DNA from: Thereva unica
Taxonomy: Eukaryota; Arthropoda; Insecta; Diptera; Therevidae
Direction: 5' to 3'
NCBI GenBank assembly: GCA_949987705.1
Contig: OX465281.1
Span: 190,203,112 to 190,267,111 of the forward strand
DNA: 64,000 bases
Position 1 is the first letter of the stretch, and the number at the start of each line of letters is the position of its first letter. Both the position numbers and the translations under genes were made by a program. The notes below the pieces were generated by a model. That model made no database searches. It saw only the letters and a program-made list of their open reading frames with translations, and was not told the DNA's origin. Shown in pieces: positions 53,501-62,735 of the stretch.

Positions 53501-56500
53501 GGAAAAATCCTCGCCCCTCTAATAGGAGTTTTCAAAAGAAATCCCAAACTCCAGGAGAAAATATCGCTTCAGGTTTATAATGCACATATCCTATCTAGGG
53601 TCCGTTTTAGTATCCTTAACTGGTCGCAGTGCTCTCAGCGAGTGTGCGCAGATGTAAAAATTCTGTTAAACAGGGCGCTGAAAGCACTATATGGTCTTCC
53701 ATGGAATACAGCCACTCAAGATGTTTACCGACTCGCGGGACAATTAACTTTGGACCAAGTCATCCGAATGGAAAAGGCAAAGTTCGTATATAAGTTGAAG
53801 GAAAAACATCTGAGATCAAACTTAGAAATTGTGCAATATTCAAGCATACACGACTACATTACGAGAAACAGGGACAACTTTAGGCCAACGCAACCTAGAA
53901 CGGAGAGGACAAGAAAGGGTCTGCTTTATACTGCGGCGGAAATTTACAATACTCTGCCGGACCACATCAAATCAGCTCCGTCCTTAGTAACGTTTACAAA
54001 AAGGTTAAAGAAGTATCTAATGGAGGAGATTCAGCCTCATTAATTGTTTAATTTAATTTCTTTAATTTTTATTTGCATTTATTCTTTTTAATTCTTATTA
54101 TAATCTTTATCTATTAATTTTTTATATATCAATTTTCTTATTTTATTTATTTTTATCTATCAATATTTATTTATTCATTTTTATTTATTTCTCTTTCACT
54201 TTTTCACACTTTTCAAATAGGACTTCTAAGCTTTTAAAAATGATTTTGAACTAGTAAATAAGCGCCCCCCAACTCTCATACCAGCTTCGCTGACTGAGTG
54301 GGGATTTTGTAAATATTATTTATAATGATACAAAATAATGTACTTGTACTTATAATAATAATAATAAATAATAATAATAAATATCAGTAATCTGTTCCGT
54401 TCTGTTCTGTTCTGGAGATTTCGGTTGTCATTCAAAACGTAGTTGCTTAGTGTGCGCACAGGAAGTGAACAAGTGTTTTTCTCTCGTTTGTCTCCCCGCT
54501 CTTCGTCGTTATTCTAGCTTGGAACGCTTTCTTACTGAATTCGGAGCTTTTGTAGATTCTTAATTATCTGTGCAAATTTCAATGCTACACCCTTGTGTGG
54601 GTACTAAGTTCATTGGCTGGCAGGTTTTCAGTATCGCCAGCACTTCCGCTTAAAAGTTACTAGAGTACTCCAGGTAGTGCCAGGACAGTGAGCTGTTAGG
54701 GGTCTCTAGATAAACTCCTGCTTCGACAACTTGGAGCCGTCGATGAATATTCATACATCGAATTTTCTCAGAACGTCTCCTTTTTTCCACTCTCTTCTTG
54801 AGGGTATTTATAAGGCAAAATCCTTGCTAATGTCAATCTGGGAGAAAACAGTCGGTAGTAGTTGTAGCAACCAGGCCCTCTGATAGCGGATTCAAGATTT
54901 TTCTATGGCCGTGGCGTTTATAGGTCCAGACCTCAGATTTCCTCAGTCTAAGGGCACTACACGAAGCTAGATGTTTGATGTGAAATAGTCCATTCAAAAC
55001 GCGCGTTTGGGTGTTCCAAAATAACACCGCTAAGAAAATCGAACCCTTAAGGTTTTTGGGGTCGCTGATCACCGCTGATCACCGGTCCCGCGGTCCTAAA
55101 ACATGGGCGTCACCCTTAAAAATGCCCAAAACACCCCTTTGTAGGGGTTTTTCGCGATTATTTCAATATTAATGAAAACTAATGCAATGAAATACATACA
55201 CTTTTTTAATCTTTATTTGCGAAGGTGGTTGATTTGTATTAAATTAAGGCGAACTTTATGATAAGGGGTAATCCTAAATGGTTGAAACCACCCCTAATTC
55301 GACTGATCAGCAACCCCAAAAACCTTTAGGGTTCGATTTTCTTTACGGTGTTATTTTGGAACACCCAAACGCGCGTTTTGAATGGACTAAAAGTCTGGAG
55401 GAGGAGGTATAAGAGAATATTAAGGCATTTCTGGGCATTTCACTGTTGGAAACTTTCCTGACACCATTATCACCGAGTATCTGCGTATGCTATCATTTGA
55501 GTTCTGCTTTTATGTAGTTTTTATGGCATTCATTGTATTTGATCAAAATTTATTTTCTTAATATTAAAACATAATTGAACTCTTCTTTTTCACATTGTTA
55601 TCATTAATTACAGATTTATGCCCTCCATCCAGATAATTGGGACAGCATTGGTAAAGCTTCAATATCGGCAGCAACGACAATTCTTTACATAAGTGCAAAT
55701 TGTCTAGTCATACGACTTTTATTCCAACGTAAAGGTAGGCAAGGTAGCAACCACATAACTAACCATTCTTCTAAGAGTTCGTAGATATTATCACATATGT
55801 GGCAAGAGATGCGAAACGATTCTATCTTTCAAAAGAACAAGCCGAACAACAAATATACCAAGAATTCACGTCTATAACAAAATATATTATAATTGCGATA
55901 TATGTACCATCGTTTATTACGGCGTCTCTTATAATTTCTACATCATTTAGTAATATTGCTGTACTATTTGAGGCCGAAAGTGTAAGCCAGTTTACAATTC
56001 AATGTTTGAAACGAATTATTTTTTTAAAGTGCCCATTTTAGATTTTAAAATCCGATAACGTGCCGTATCTATTTCTTATGTATCCTTTTAGAAGCTCAAC
56101 GAAGAATTACTTCTTCGCATATTTTTATCCGTACTTTGCGTTTTTATTGGGTGTTTTATTTATATCTGGCTGGCACATTACAATGTCGGTGCTATTACTA
56201 TATCCCAACTATGTATTTAAACTGATTAAAGTAAAACTGGAGATGCTTGATGTAAGTTTTTATTATTCACGTATTTTACTGCAATTGTTTTTTCTTCTTC
56301 GTTAGGACCTACAAGAGTCCAAACTTAACGAAGAACTTGCAACACTAATAAAGCTGCAAGTAGAAGCAACAAAGTATTTTTTATTTACTTGGAATTAATT
56401 GTTATTTATTATTATTTTTATTTTATTTAAGTCTCATCAAAAGATTGGAGTCTTTCATATCAGGCTTCGTCTTCATTGACTTTATTCTATTTTCAATTTT

Positions 56501-56704
56501 GATTTGTTTTCTGCTTTATCAACTTTCGGAGGTATCGTGTATGAAAAGTTTTCATCCTTCACTATTAACAAATAATATTTATATTTTTTTCTTCAGAATA
56601 ACGGTAATGAGACTTTTGAGGCAGCTATTCTGTGTTTGTACTTCTTTATTGCGAGCTTACTTCAGCTCTTTTATCATGCTATTGGGAATGAGATCCATTA
56701 TCAG
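47575..56704 (+). CDS. Odorant receptor gene OR-B (7tm_6), exons 1-7, C-terminus not found
   Basis: Exons: 47575-47742, 55614-55734, 55776-55981, 56042-56251, 56306-56373, 56432-56531 and 56597-56704, all GT/AG, together an open 327 codons with the same phases as OR-A. Lengths are identical except exon 3 (three codons shorter). Exon 1 begins MHVIPADIRENAHMHK (45 of 56 residues as in OR-A), exon 3 has ITYVARDAKRFYLS, exon 4 LFISGWHITMSVLLL, exon 7 LLQLFYHAIGNEIHYQ. The role is odorant sensing in sensory neuron membranes together with Orco, by family. A GT donor follows 56704, so at least one more exon of about 60-70 residues is expected, but I see none to 64000. It may be beyond the window or lost. 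Intron 1 (7.9 kb) contains a retrotransposon and several MITEs. Confidence 0.85.
47850..47923. repeat. 74-bp hairpin repeat
   Basis: AAAAGCGTGGGGCGCT and its exact reverse complement AGCGCCCCACGCTTTT enclose 42 bp including AAGTTCCAGTGTTAATAAAA. The inner sequence recurs at 8141-8203 in OR-A intron 1. Confidence 0.75.
47935..48290. other. OR-B intron 1, nothing recognised
   Basis: A minus frame near 48270-48060 has no family resemblance. A (CTA)n tract lies at 48041-48056. Confidence 0.4.
48291..48783. mobile_element. 493-bp MITE rich in AGCTGCT
   Basis: Left CTGGGGTCTGTTCAAGATTT and right (reverse complement) CAGGGGTCAGTTCAAGATTT, each followed by CTGCTA. Interior repeats of 'agcagct' and 'tcttggac'. 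The CAGGGG-type end is hAT-like, but I find no clear 8-bp duplication. Confidence 0.65.
48784..49640. other. OR-B intron 1; probable 5' region of the retrotransposon
   Basis: 48800-49420 repeats 'cttgg' and 'aagacaa' motifs and may be another decayed element. 49560-49640 just upstream of ORF1 could be the 5'UTR of the retrotransposon. No gene recognised. Confidence 0.4.
49641..49764. mobile_element. 124-bp MITE with 9-bp target duplication
   Basis: GTGACGGAT flanks both sides (49632-49640 and 49765-49773). Ends TGATGAGCAAAAC and TTATGAGCAAAC (reverse complement). The interior is inverted runs of TCTTGTTCTTGC/GCAAGAACAAGA, so the whole folds back. It is inserted at the 5' end of the retrotransposon ORF1. 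A second copy is at 18976. Confidence 0.8.
49799..50965 (+). pseudogene. Non-LTR retrotransposon ORF1 with PHD-like finger and zinc knuckles; one in-frame stop
   Basis: From the ATG at 49799 (MASDEESKKSDL) a PHD-type finger reads LCKKCDIVVNSND, CEGFCQKWFHIKCG and WMCSDCKEF. The middle is lysine-rich. A TAG at 50594-50596 interrupts the frame after VVYSRK, and the same frame continues without a shift through GNNKWILFIEVSG to knuckles RRCYNCQKFNHSSKNC, VCGKCAGEHQTTEC and CANCQRSKNK, ending at 50965. ORF1 proteins of this class bind the element RNA. A single nonsense codon in an otherwise clean frame suggests a fairly young copy. An earlier ATG at 49772 lies inside the target duplication of the adjacent MITE. 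Confidence 0.8.
51017..54043 (+). pseudogene. Non-LTR retrotransposon ORF2: endonuclease and reverse transcriptase
   Basis: N-terminal APE-type endonuclease: LLFLNIRSLRNKLHELQ, VLNETWLYSDE, then interrupted by a solo LTR at 51239-51592, resuming RGGGSAIYVKNGLDY, FISDTNIDLL and TISDHRYMLIHI. RT: KKNAAPGKDGIST, FQERSSAELAASESL, VFIDLKKAFDTVHHDVLL, LTTGVPQGSILGPLLYLLYI, catalytic FADDTNLIY. A small insertion near 53355 shifts the frame before KNKADIRITVKIG and VVYLGLSIDDGLNW. It ends LPDHIKSAPSLVTFTKRLKK at 54043. The 3'UTR to about 54400 ends in (AAT)n. The shared '…LP..i......F...lk.yl' end and tail fit the CR1/Jockey-type group. It copies itself by target-primed reverse transcription, but this copy is disabled. 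It lies sense to OR-B in intron 1. Confidence 0.85.
51239..51592. mobile_element. 354-bp solo LTR in the endonuclease domain
   Basis: Begins TGTTCGCGTAAG and ends GCTTCAACA (TG…CA), flanked by GGGAT on both sides (51234-51238 and 51593-51597), a 5-bp duplication. Removing it restores the endonuclease frame (…NCRD/SSRGGG). It marks a former LTR retrotransposon lost by LTR-LTR recombination. Confidence 0.8.
54400..54985. other. OR-B intron 1, nothing recognised
   Basis: GC-richer than its surroundings, with short (TTCTG)n near 54395-54412. No assignable frame. Confidence 0.4.
54988..55387. mobile_element. 400-bp foldback MITE with TA duplication
   Basis: Arms of about 80 bp starting GTCCATTCAAAACGCGCGTT on the left and identical in reverse complement on the right. 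TA flanks both sides (54986-54987 and 55388-55389), as in Tc1/mariner-type MITEs. Part of the interior recurs, decayed, at 60125-60385. Confidence 0.8.
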
Positions 56705-56709
56705 GTAAA

Positions 56710-57030
56710 TTATACAATTTAAGGAGCCAAAGTATATTTTCGTGATATTCGCATTTGGTGTTTTTTAATAAGTTAATATAATTCCAAATATGAAAAACTC
56801 GTAGTTTATTCGAAACGTGTTAAAATTTCAAAGCTGAGTTACAATTTCAAACAAAACTATTGAAAGTGTCGAGTTGACTGAAATGATAAGAAAACACCCA
56901 GCAGGCATTATAGCTCATATTGAGCTAAATATGATCTATTTGCGATTGGCAATTTTTTCGTTTAAAGTCTCAAATAGTAATTTATGAGATACATATGAGG
57001 AAATAGTGAGTTAATTGACGCATGTTTCTG
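56710..57030. other. Start of OR-B intron 7, nothing recognised
   Basis: Expected to lead to the missing C-terminal exon of OR-B. I see no receptor-like frame here. Confidence 0.45.
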
Positions 57031-57035
57031 AACTA

Positions 57036-57443
57036 TACAGGGTGTGGAAAAGGTGTGGGAACGGTTCGATATTTCCTGAAGGGTAGGTTTTCGTGAAAAA
57101 AGTCTGTAGCAAAAGTTGCTCAGGTTGGAGGGTAGAATCGTTTGCACACGAAACTCACCCCCACCCACTCACCCCCTCGCAGGGGGTGGGGGTATGTCTG
57201 AAATTTCAAATGGCAGCCCCTATTTTTTCTCACGGATTGTGATTCTCCGAAGAAAAATATGAAACTTTTGTCTTAAAATTTTTTTTATCCGAAGCTTCCC
57301 TGCACCCCCAAAACGGAGGGGTGAGTTTCGTGTGCAAACGATTCTACCCTCCAACCTGAGCAACTTTTGCTACAAACTTTTTTCACGAAAACCTACCCTT
57401 CAGGAAATATCGAACCGTTCCCACACCTTTTCCACACCCGGTA
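57036..57443. mobile_element. 408-bp foldback MITE with ~120-bp arms
   Basis: Left TACAGGGTGTGGAAAAGGTG, right (reverse complement) TACCGGGTGTGGAAAAGGTG, arms similar for about 120 bp, TA on both flanks (57034-57035 and 57444-57445). Confidence 0.8.
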
Positions 57444-57829
57444 TATGAAGTCAATATGAAGTAAATCAAGAGCTAAATGCTATCTCAAAATGTTCTCATA
57501 TTGAGCTCACTGAGCAGAAAAAACTGAGTACTGAAAAAGTACTATTTTCACATTAATTTTTTTTTCGGGAATCGTATAGAAATGACGTACATTGTTTAAT
57601 CAAAAATCGTAAAGAAAAGTGATACTTTTCTAGTTAGCAACACTTTTTTTCACGATTTTAGATATAACTTTAATTACAGTGCGATTAATTGTCAACAGAA
57701 AATGGCCTACTTTAACCAATTATTATTTCTTTACAATTTTTGATTTTCAGTGTAAGTATTAATATTTTCTTGCAATTTTTGATTTTCAATATTAAATGTA
57801 CGTCATGTTCAACGCGCTAAGAAAATTCA

Positions 57830-57909
57830 GTTTTCCAGCTCGTGTAAATTTTAATCCACTCGCCCGCTACGCTCGCTCGCGAATTAAATATTTACACTCA
57901 CTGGAAAAC
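57830..57909. repeat. 80-bp imperfect palindrome
   Basis: GTTTTCCAGCTCGTGTAAAT pairs with the reverse complement of ATTTACACTCACTGGAAAAC. The loop region 'cgcccgctacgctcgctcgcg' is GC-rich in an AT-rich setting. Confidence 0.65.
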
Positions 57910-58068
57910 TAGCACTTTTCTTTACTTGTAGAACAATCTACTATTTTTTGTTCCTGTCTTTTTCTACTATTTTTTATATTCATATAATTTTAAATTATTA
58001 TATATTTTCATAATATGAATTATATTATTTTACTCATGATTTGAGAATATTTTTTTTTTCGATTGCCT

Positions 58069-58135
58069 TGTACGAGATTCGAACTTGGGTCACTGGAACA
58101 TGAAGCCAACATCCTACCAACTGCGCTATTGAGAC
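58069..58135 (-). pseudogene. Degenerate tRNA-like sequence (CAT anticodon loop)
   Basis: On minus: GTCTCAATAGCGCAGTTGGT (A-box-like), a loop TTCATGT with CAT, and AAGTTCGAATCT (B-box-like). Acceptor and anticodon stems pair imperfectly. It could be a tRNA-Met pseudogene or the head of a SINE different from the family at 25414. I do not call it a functional tRNA. Confidence 0.4.
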
Positions 58136-58189
58136 TACTGTGTATACGCCGCCGTAAGAGTGTATATAAATGACAAATATAATATGAGC

Positions 58190-58255
58190 TAAATATGAGC
58201 TCATTGTGAGATTTGTCTAAATAAATACCTAACGATGGAGGTTTTCTTATCACCG
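58190..58255 (-). pseudogene. Distal part of the split transposon gene (GDKK block)
   Basis: GDKKTSIVRYLFRQISQ followed by a stop, read on minus. In the protein family represented at 63349-64000 this 'cGdkKp.s…yL..f' block directly follows the 'PF.I.iY' block, so this is the continuation of that gene on the far side of the 58256-63348 insertion. Confidence 0.5.
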
Positions 58256-58904
58256 CACAGTGGGACGAATTGCCTAAAACGTGGACAAAAGTCCGAAAAT
58301 AAAGGTTTCGATTTAGGGATTTCCATCTTTTGGTTTGAATACAGTATTGTTGGCACTATTAAATCCCGGCAGTAGAAACGGTTAATTGTTTTTCCTTGAA
58401 GCTGCACAGCAGGTCGAACTTGGTCATTGTTTATTTGTAAAGCGTTCGGCTCTGTGCTTAAAAAACGTAGTGGAAATTGAAACTTGCATAAAATTATAAC
58501 GACAATACAGATTCGAAATATTGAAAATGGAGAATGATTCTGCAGGTATGAGCTAAATTTTAAATTTTTTATAACTTGTTTAGCGATGTGTTAACATTTG
58601 TTATTGAAATAAACAATAATTATGTATAATAACGAGAAAAATTTATAAAATTCAATCGAAATTAAGAAATAAGTTATGAGTTCAACGGAATACCACTAAG
58701 TGAAGTATTTTTTTTATAAAATAAGTTATATTTACTTCAGGATTAAAAAAGAAAATCCAGCTACTAGCCGCAACTCTCTTAGTAAACAACATAATGCAGT
58801 TACGGCTGCTACATTTTATTTTTGATGAAATGTCTATAAAAGTGCGGGAAAATTCTCCATATTGTTAAATTTGCACGAAATTTTGTGGTATATATTATGT
58901 TATC

Positions 58905-59060
58905 GACGTCGCTGATGACGAATTTGATGTCAAAATTTTAAAATTCAAAATGGCGGATCCAATATGGCGGACATAATTTTTGAAAATTTGTAGAAATAAG
59001 TTCAAAACTTGTATCTATATGTTTTGAGCATGCCGATTATAAATCTGATGTCAAAATTAG
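58905..59060. repeat. Left subterminal repeat of the 5.1-kb element
   Basis: Contains 'gcatgccgatta(t/c)' and 'gaatttgatgtcaaaattt…attcaaaatggcggatccaatatggcgg' in repeated order. Inverted counterparts with about two to three units of roughly 115 bp lie at 62930-63260. Confidence 0.6.
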
Positions 59061-59064
59061 GAAA

Positions 59065-60120
59065 TTCAAAGTCACGGATATATATACCTATAAATATTAG
59101 TTCAGTCGGCAAAGCACAATGCGAATGCAGACCTCTAACTAAATGTTAACTCACGAAACTTTTTCTAAAAAAAAAGTTTTTCGTGAGTAGAATATGTTAA
59201 AAAAGTTTCGGAATATTGGTTGTCCGCTGCTCCTAAAAACAGAAAATTCCGTTTTTGGCGAATATCTCTTAAACGGCAAGTCCCATCCTAAAATATTGTT
59301 TACAAAGTTTGTAGATAATGCGATTATCTACAAAGAATCACCGTTCATGAATTTGTTTACATGAACTAATATGCAATTTGTATTGGTCATCAGACATTGA
59401 ATAAATCCTCTGTTGGACTACGTGACTAATATTTTCAGGCGTGATTTTTGGATGGTTTTGGAGAAAAGAAAATTGTTCTAGAGAGGGGGCTATCCCCACT
59501 ATTCACTAAGGTACAGGGTGTTTACGAAAGAAAAAAATGTATTTTTGAAGTAAAACTTCTTTAGGGACGTTTGCTTAAAAATATTTTCATGAGAGTGAAT
59601 CAATTTCATTCGTGTAACGCTCTCACACATGAAAAATCGTAAGAACTTTCGTATAACGATGGGAAAAGGGGCGGACGGGGTACAAGAGACGATTACACTC
59701 GGGGCTGTGTGTGCAACAGTTAAAATACACTCTGCCTTACTGCATAGATTTTCTGGCATGTTAGCTACGTTGTCGCCCGGACTTTCCTTTATCTCATTAT
59801 AGGAATACAAATTCACCATTCTGTAGAGGTGAATTATTTCAGATTTTTCTTGTGGTTTGGTTACTGGCCGGGCTTATGCCGCGGACACTTGACTGACATG
59901 TTGGAAGCGGCATATACGAGAAGAATTTTCGGCGGTGGTTTGGGTGCTTAGAATACCAAAAGGGAGTGGTGAATTAAATGTGTGAGGTGCTGTTGTTTAA
60001 AATTGTCACCCACTTCCCCTTTGGTGAGATGTGCTGGACCTTTCCCTTTTTAAATTACAATTTTTTTAACTTGCACAAATCGACGAATCGTTTATGTCAA
60101 AACATTACACTGTTGTGAAA
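59065..60120. other. Interior of the 5.1-kb element, no gene recognised
   Basis: Contains 'tacagggtgtttacgaaag' near 59513 and a block 'gaagtaaaacttctttag' (59547) that recurs as 'gaagtgaaaacttctttag' near 61472. No coding motif. Confidence 0.4.
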
Positions 60121-60124
60121 ATCG

Positions 60125-60385
60125 TTCCTGATATGTTTTTTGGGTCGCTGATTACGAAAATCAGGGTCCCACAGTCTTAAAATATGGATGTCATCTTTAA
60201 ATATGCTTAAAAATTCCCCTCTTTAAGTGTTTTCGCGATAATTTTAATTATAATCAAAAACAATCTAATAAAATACATTTTTTGCAACATTTATATTCAA
60301 AAGTGGTTGATTTATAACAAAGCAAATTTTATGATTAGGGATAATAGTAAAGGGCTGAAACTATCCCTACATCGACTGAAAATAT
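60125..60385. mobile_element. Decayed relative of the 400-bp MITE at 54988
   Basis: Matching blocks in order: 'tttttgggtcgctgat', 'cttaaaatatggatgtca', 'ttttcgcgataattt', 'aaaagtggttgattt' and 'catcgactga'. The terminal arms are mostly gone. Confidence 0.55.
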
Positions 60386-60774
60386 AAAGGTTTGTAAAAA
60401 ATGTTTTTTCAACTTTATGCTTCGAATTCGGTTTAATCAGCCAAAATAAATTATTTTCGACTACGCATAGAAAGAAGAATTTGAAAAAAGGTTGATTGCA
60501 TATCTTTTTGCTCCCTTTAAAATTAATTGGCTCCCTAAAAGATTGTATGGGACGAAGTAATCAGGTAATTGGCTAGGTGGCCATAAAGGGTGCCAATACC
60601 ATACTCAAGTAGACTGGCTCCCGTTCGCGAAGGTAAAGCTTCATGGTATGTGGTTGGCAGACTGCTTGGTAAAACAATACTTGGGTTTGGAACAGTCTAT
60701 GCTGATGCGGATGCAATTATTAATGATCATGAATGTAGCGGGAGCGGAGCATGCATACAGCTGGGGACATATCC

Positions 60775-61080
60775 AAGCGTACATGCGTTCAATTCGTTGA
60801 TAAATAATATAGAAGTGTGTGTATTCAAATGCGGCCTGACGGAATGTTCCACGAATGGAATGCATGCCACGCAAAGGTCGGACTACTTTTAACTTTTTCT
60901 GTAATGCCGCATTCGAAATAGCACACACAAGTATGCACAACAAACACATGCACTTTGCATGCACTCGTTACTTAGATTTTCGGACTATGTGTGAAAGCCG
61001 GGACGGAAAAAACCATGCAATTTTATGAACCTCTGAATGCAATGCATGTACGCTTGCATATGTCACCAGCTAACTTCCAT
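60775..61080. repeat. Repeat with pieces at 37095-37228 and 46451-46590
   Basis: 60775-60912 matches 37095-37228 and 60985-61080 matches 46451-46590, both in direct orientation. Next to it (61100-61170) 'gtgcctgtggcgg' and 'atgcctgtggcgg' repeat. Confidence 0.6.
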
Positions 61081-61733
61081 GAGGTGAATGTTTAGATTTT
61101 CGTGCCTGTGGCGGTAGTATCCATGCCTGTGGCGGAAGCGTGCATACCCGTGTAGGATGCGCACTTATATGCTATACGTACTAGGTGCACCGCGTGTATG
61201 CTTTTAAGAAAATTAGCCAATAAAAATTATTTTTACTCGGTTACTTTTAGGTTTTAATGTAAATAGGAATTCATAAATATTTTCAAATAGTATTTGTATC
61301 AAGTCCGTCAGTAGATTCGTCACTATTCTTCCTGCATCTGTCGTTGGCCTGAATTTTCTCAAGCGTACTATAGATCCGACCGACTTTCCACTATATCTAT
61401 GGCATATTACTAGCCGTTGGGCACAAAAGTTTTACTTCTAAAGTGTGGTCTTAAGCACACTCATATTTTTGAAGTGAAAACTTCTTTAGCCACGTTGGGC
61501 ACTTTTTGATAGGGGAAAATGTTATGGGTTCGCGTCACCGACATGCTCATGACTGGCGCACGCGCTCAATCGATTATAATCAAAAACTTTTTGATTTTGA
61601 ATAAAAAAATAAATCTGACCGCCTACTATTATTCAATTAAGTATCGAAAATGAAAATATAAAACCAGTCATTTTGACTGATGTGTTAAATACATATCTGT
61701 TTTCCAAATTTGTTTGGATCCTCGATCCTGAAG

Positions 61734-62420
61734 ATGTCTTTAGATGCAGCTGATCTAAAAAATGATGCTATCGTAAAAAAGTCAAATGTTCTGCTTTTGT
61801 CAGAAACTCGTATGAAAAACGAAGAACCACTTGATGTTCCGAATTTCAACTTTGTTGTAAGTTATAAAAGACCCGAAGTTCCAGCAGCAGGAGTAGCTAT
61901 TTATCACAATACTCAAGATACGTCACACTTCATTACTTCATATATGGACATACATACTAAATTCACTAGAAGCATTGGTGTTAATGTTTCTGATATAGGC
62001 GAAATATGCGTTGCTCGTTGCAGTTCCGAGAATGGGCAATACATATTAATGGTTGCCGTTTATATTTCGCCTGGAAAATCTATGAGACAGATACAACAAT
62101 TTTTATTCGAAAATTTGATGATTTATACAAAAGAAGGTTCTGAAATTCTCGAAAAAAGATTTGGCGAAAAATATGATAATGTACCGATGATTTTAAGTGG
62201 ACACTTCAATATTAACTTTGCAGATGATAAAAATCTACCATTAATTGAATTTTTAAATGCAACACTTAATTTAAATATGTCCAATGATCGGAAACTTAGT
62301 ACTACCAAATATAAAACGACGATCGATGCGGTTTTTACCCGATACTTAGATAAATTTGAATCAAACATTTTCATTTCTTACTTTAGTTACCATAACCCGA
62401 TTGTATCTTTTTTACAATAA
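61734..62420 (+). pseudogene. Helitron (Helentron)-type endonuclease domain, catalytic Asp changed
   Basis: An open frame from the ATG at 61734 (MSLDAADLKNDAIVKKSN) shows an exonuclease-endonuclease-phosphatase fold: VLLLSETRMKNEEPLDVPNF with the catalytic Glu, VAAGVAIYHN-like PAAGVAIYHN, VVVYISPG-like VAVYISPGKSM, LSGHFNINFADD, TTIDAVFTRYL and SYFSYHNPIVSFL with the terminal His, stop at 62420. I associate this variant with the endonuclease carried by arthropod Helentrons. The usual GDFN is GHFN here, so the metal-binding Asp is lost and activity is unlikely although the frame is open. It is separated from any helicase domain. Confidence 0.65.
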
Positions 62421-62440
62421 GTGCTAATGAAATAGGATGG

Positions 62441-62735
62441 TCAAAATTGCTACAATTATTACATAATTTAAAAAATAATTCTGAGATATCGGTTGAAGAT
62501 GCAGCAGCATTAAATTTTATAGAAAAAAGTACACTTGTTAATGAAGACGCAGTTACTTGTGCTACATATTTTAACAAGTTGGTTAATGTCCTAATGAAAA
62601 TACTGCAATCAAAAAGATTTAGTCCTTTCAAGAAATATAGAATTTTGTATTACTTCAAAAGAATCGAATTTCAACATCTAAGTTCTAAGTTTTCACTTCT
62701 ATCGGCAGTCCCTATAACTGCCATTTTTTTTTTTT
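62441..62735 (+). pseudogene. Helitron Rep (Helitron_like_N) fragment
   Basis: In one plus-strand frame: NEDAVTCATYFNKLVNVLMK, ILQSKRFSPFKKY and YYFKRIEFQH, which is the approach to the HUH motif of Helitron Rep proteins (normally 'EFQHRGSPHAHIL'). Here EFQHLSSKFSLL follows, so the HUH histidines are lost. Rep normally precedes helicase and endonuclease. Here it lies 20 bp after the endonuclease stop, so two copies or a rearrangement are joined. Confidence 0.6.
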
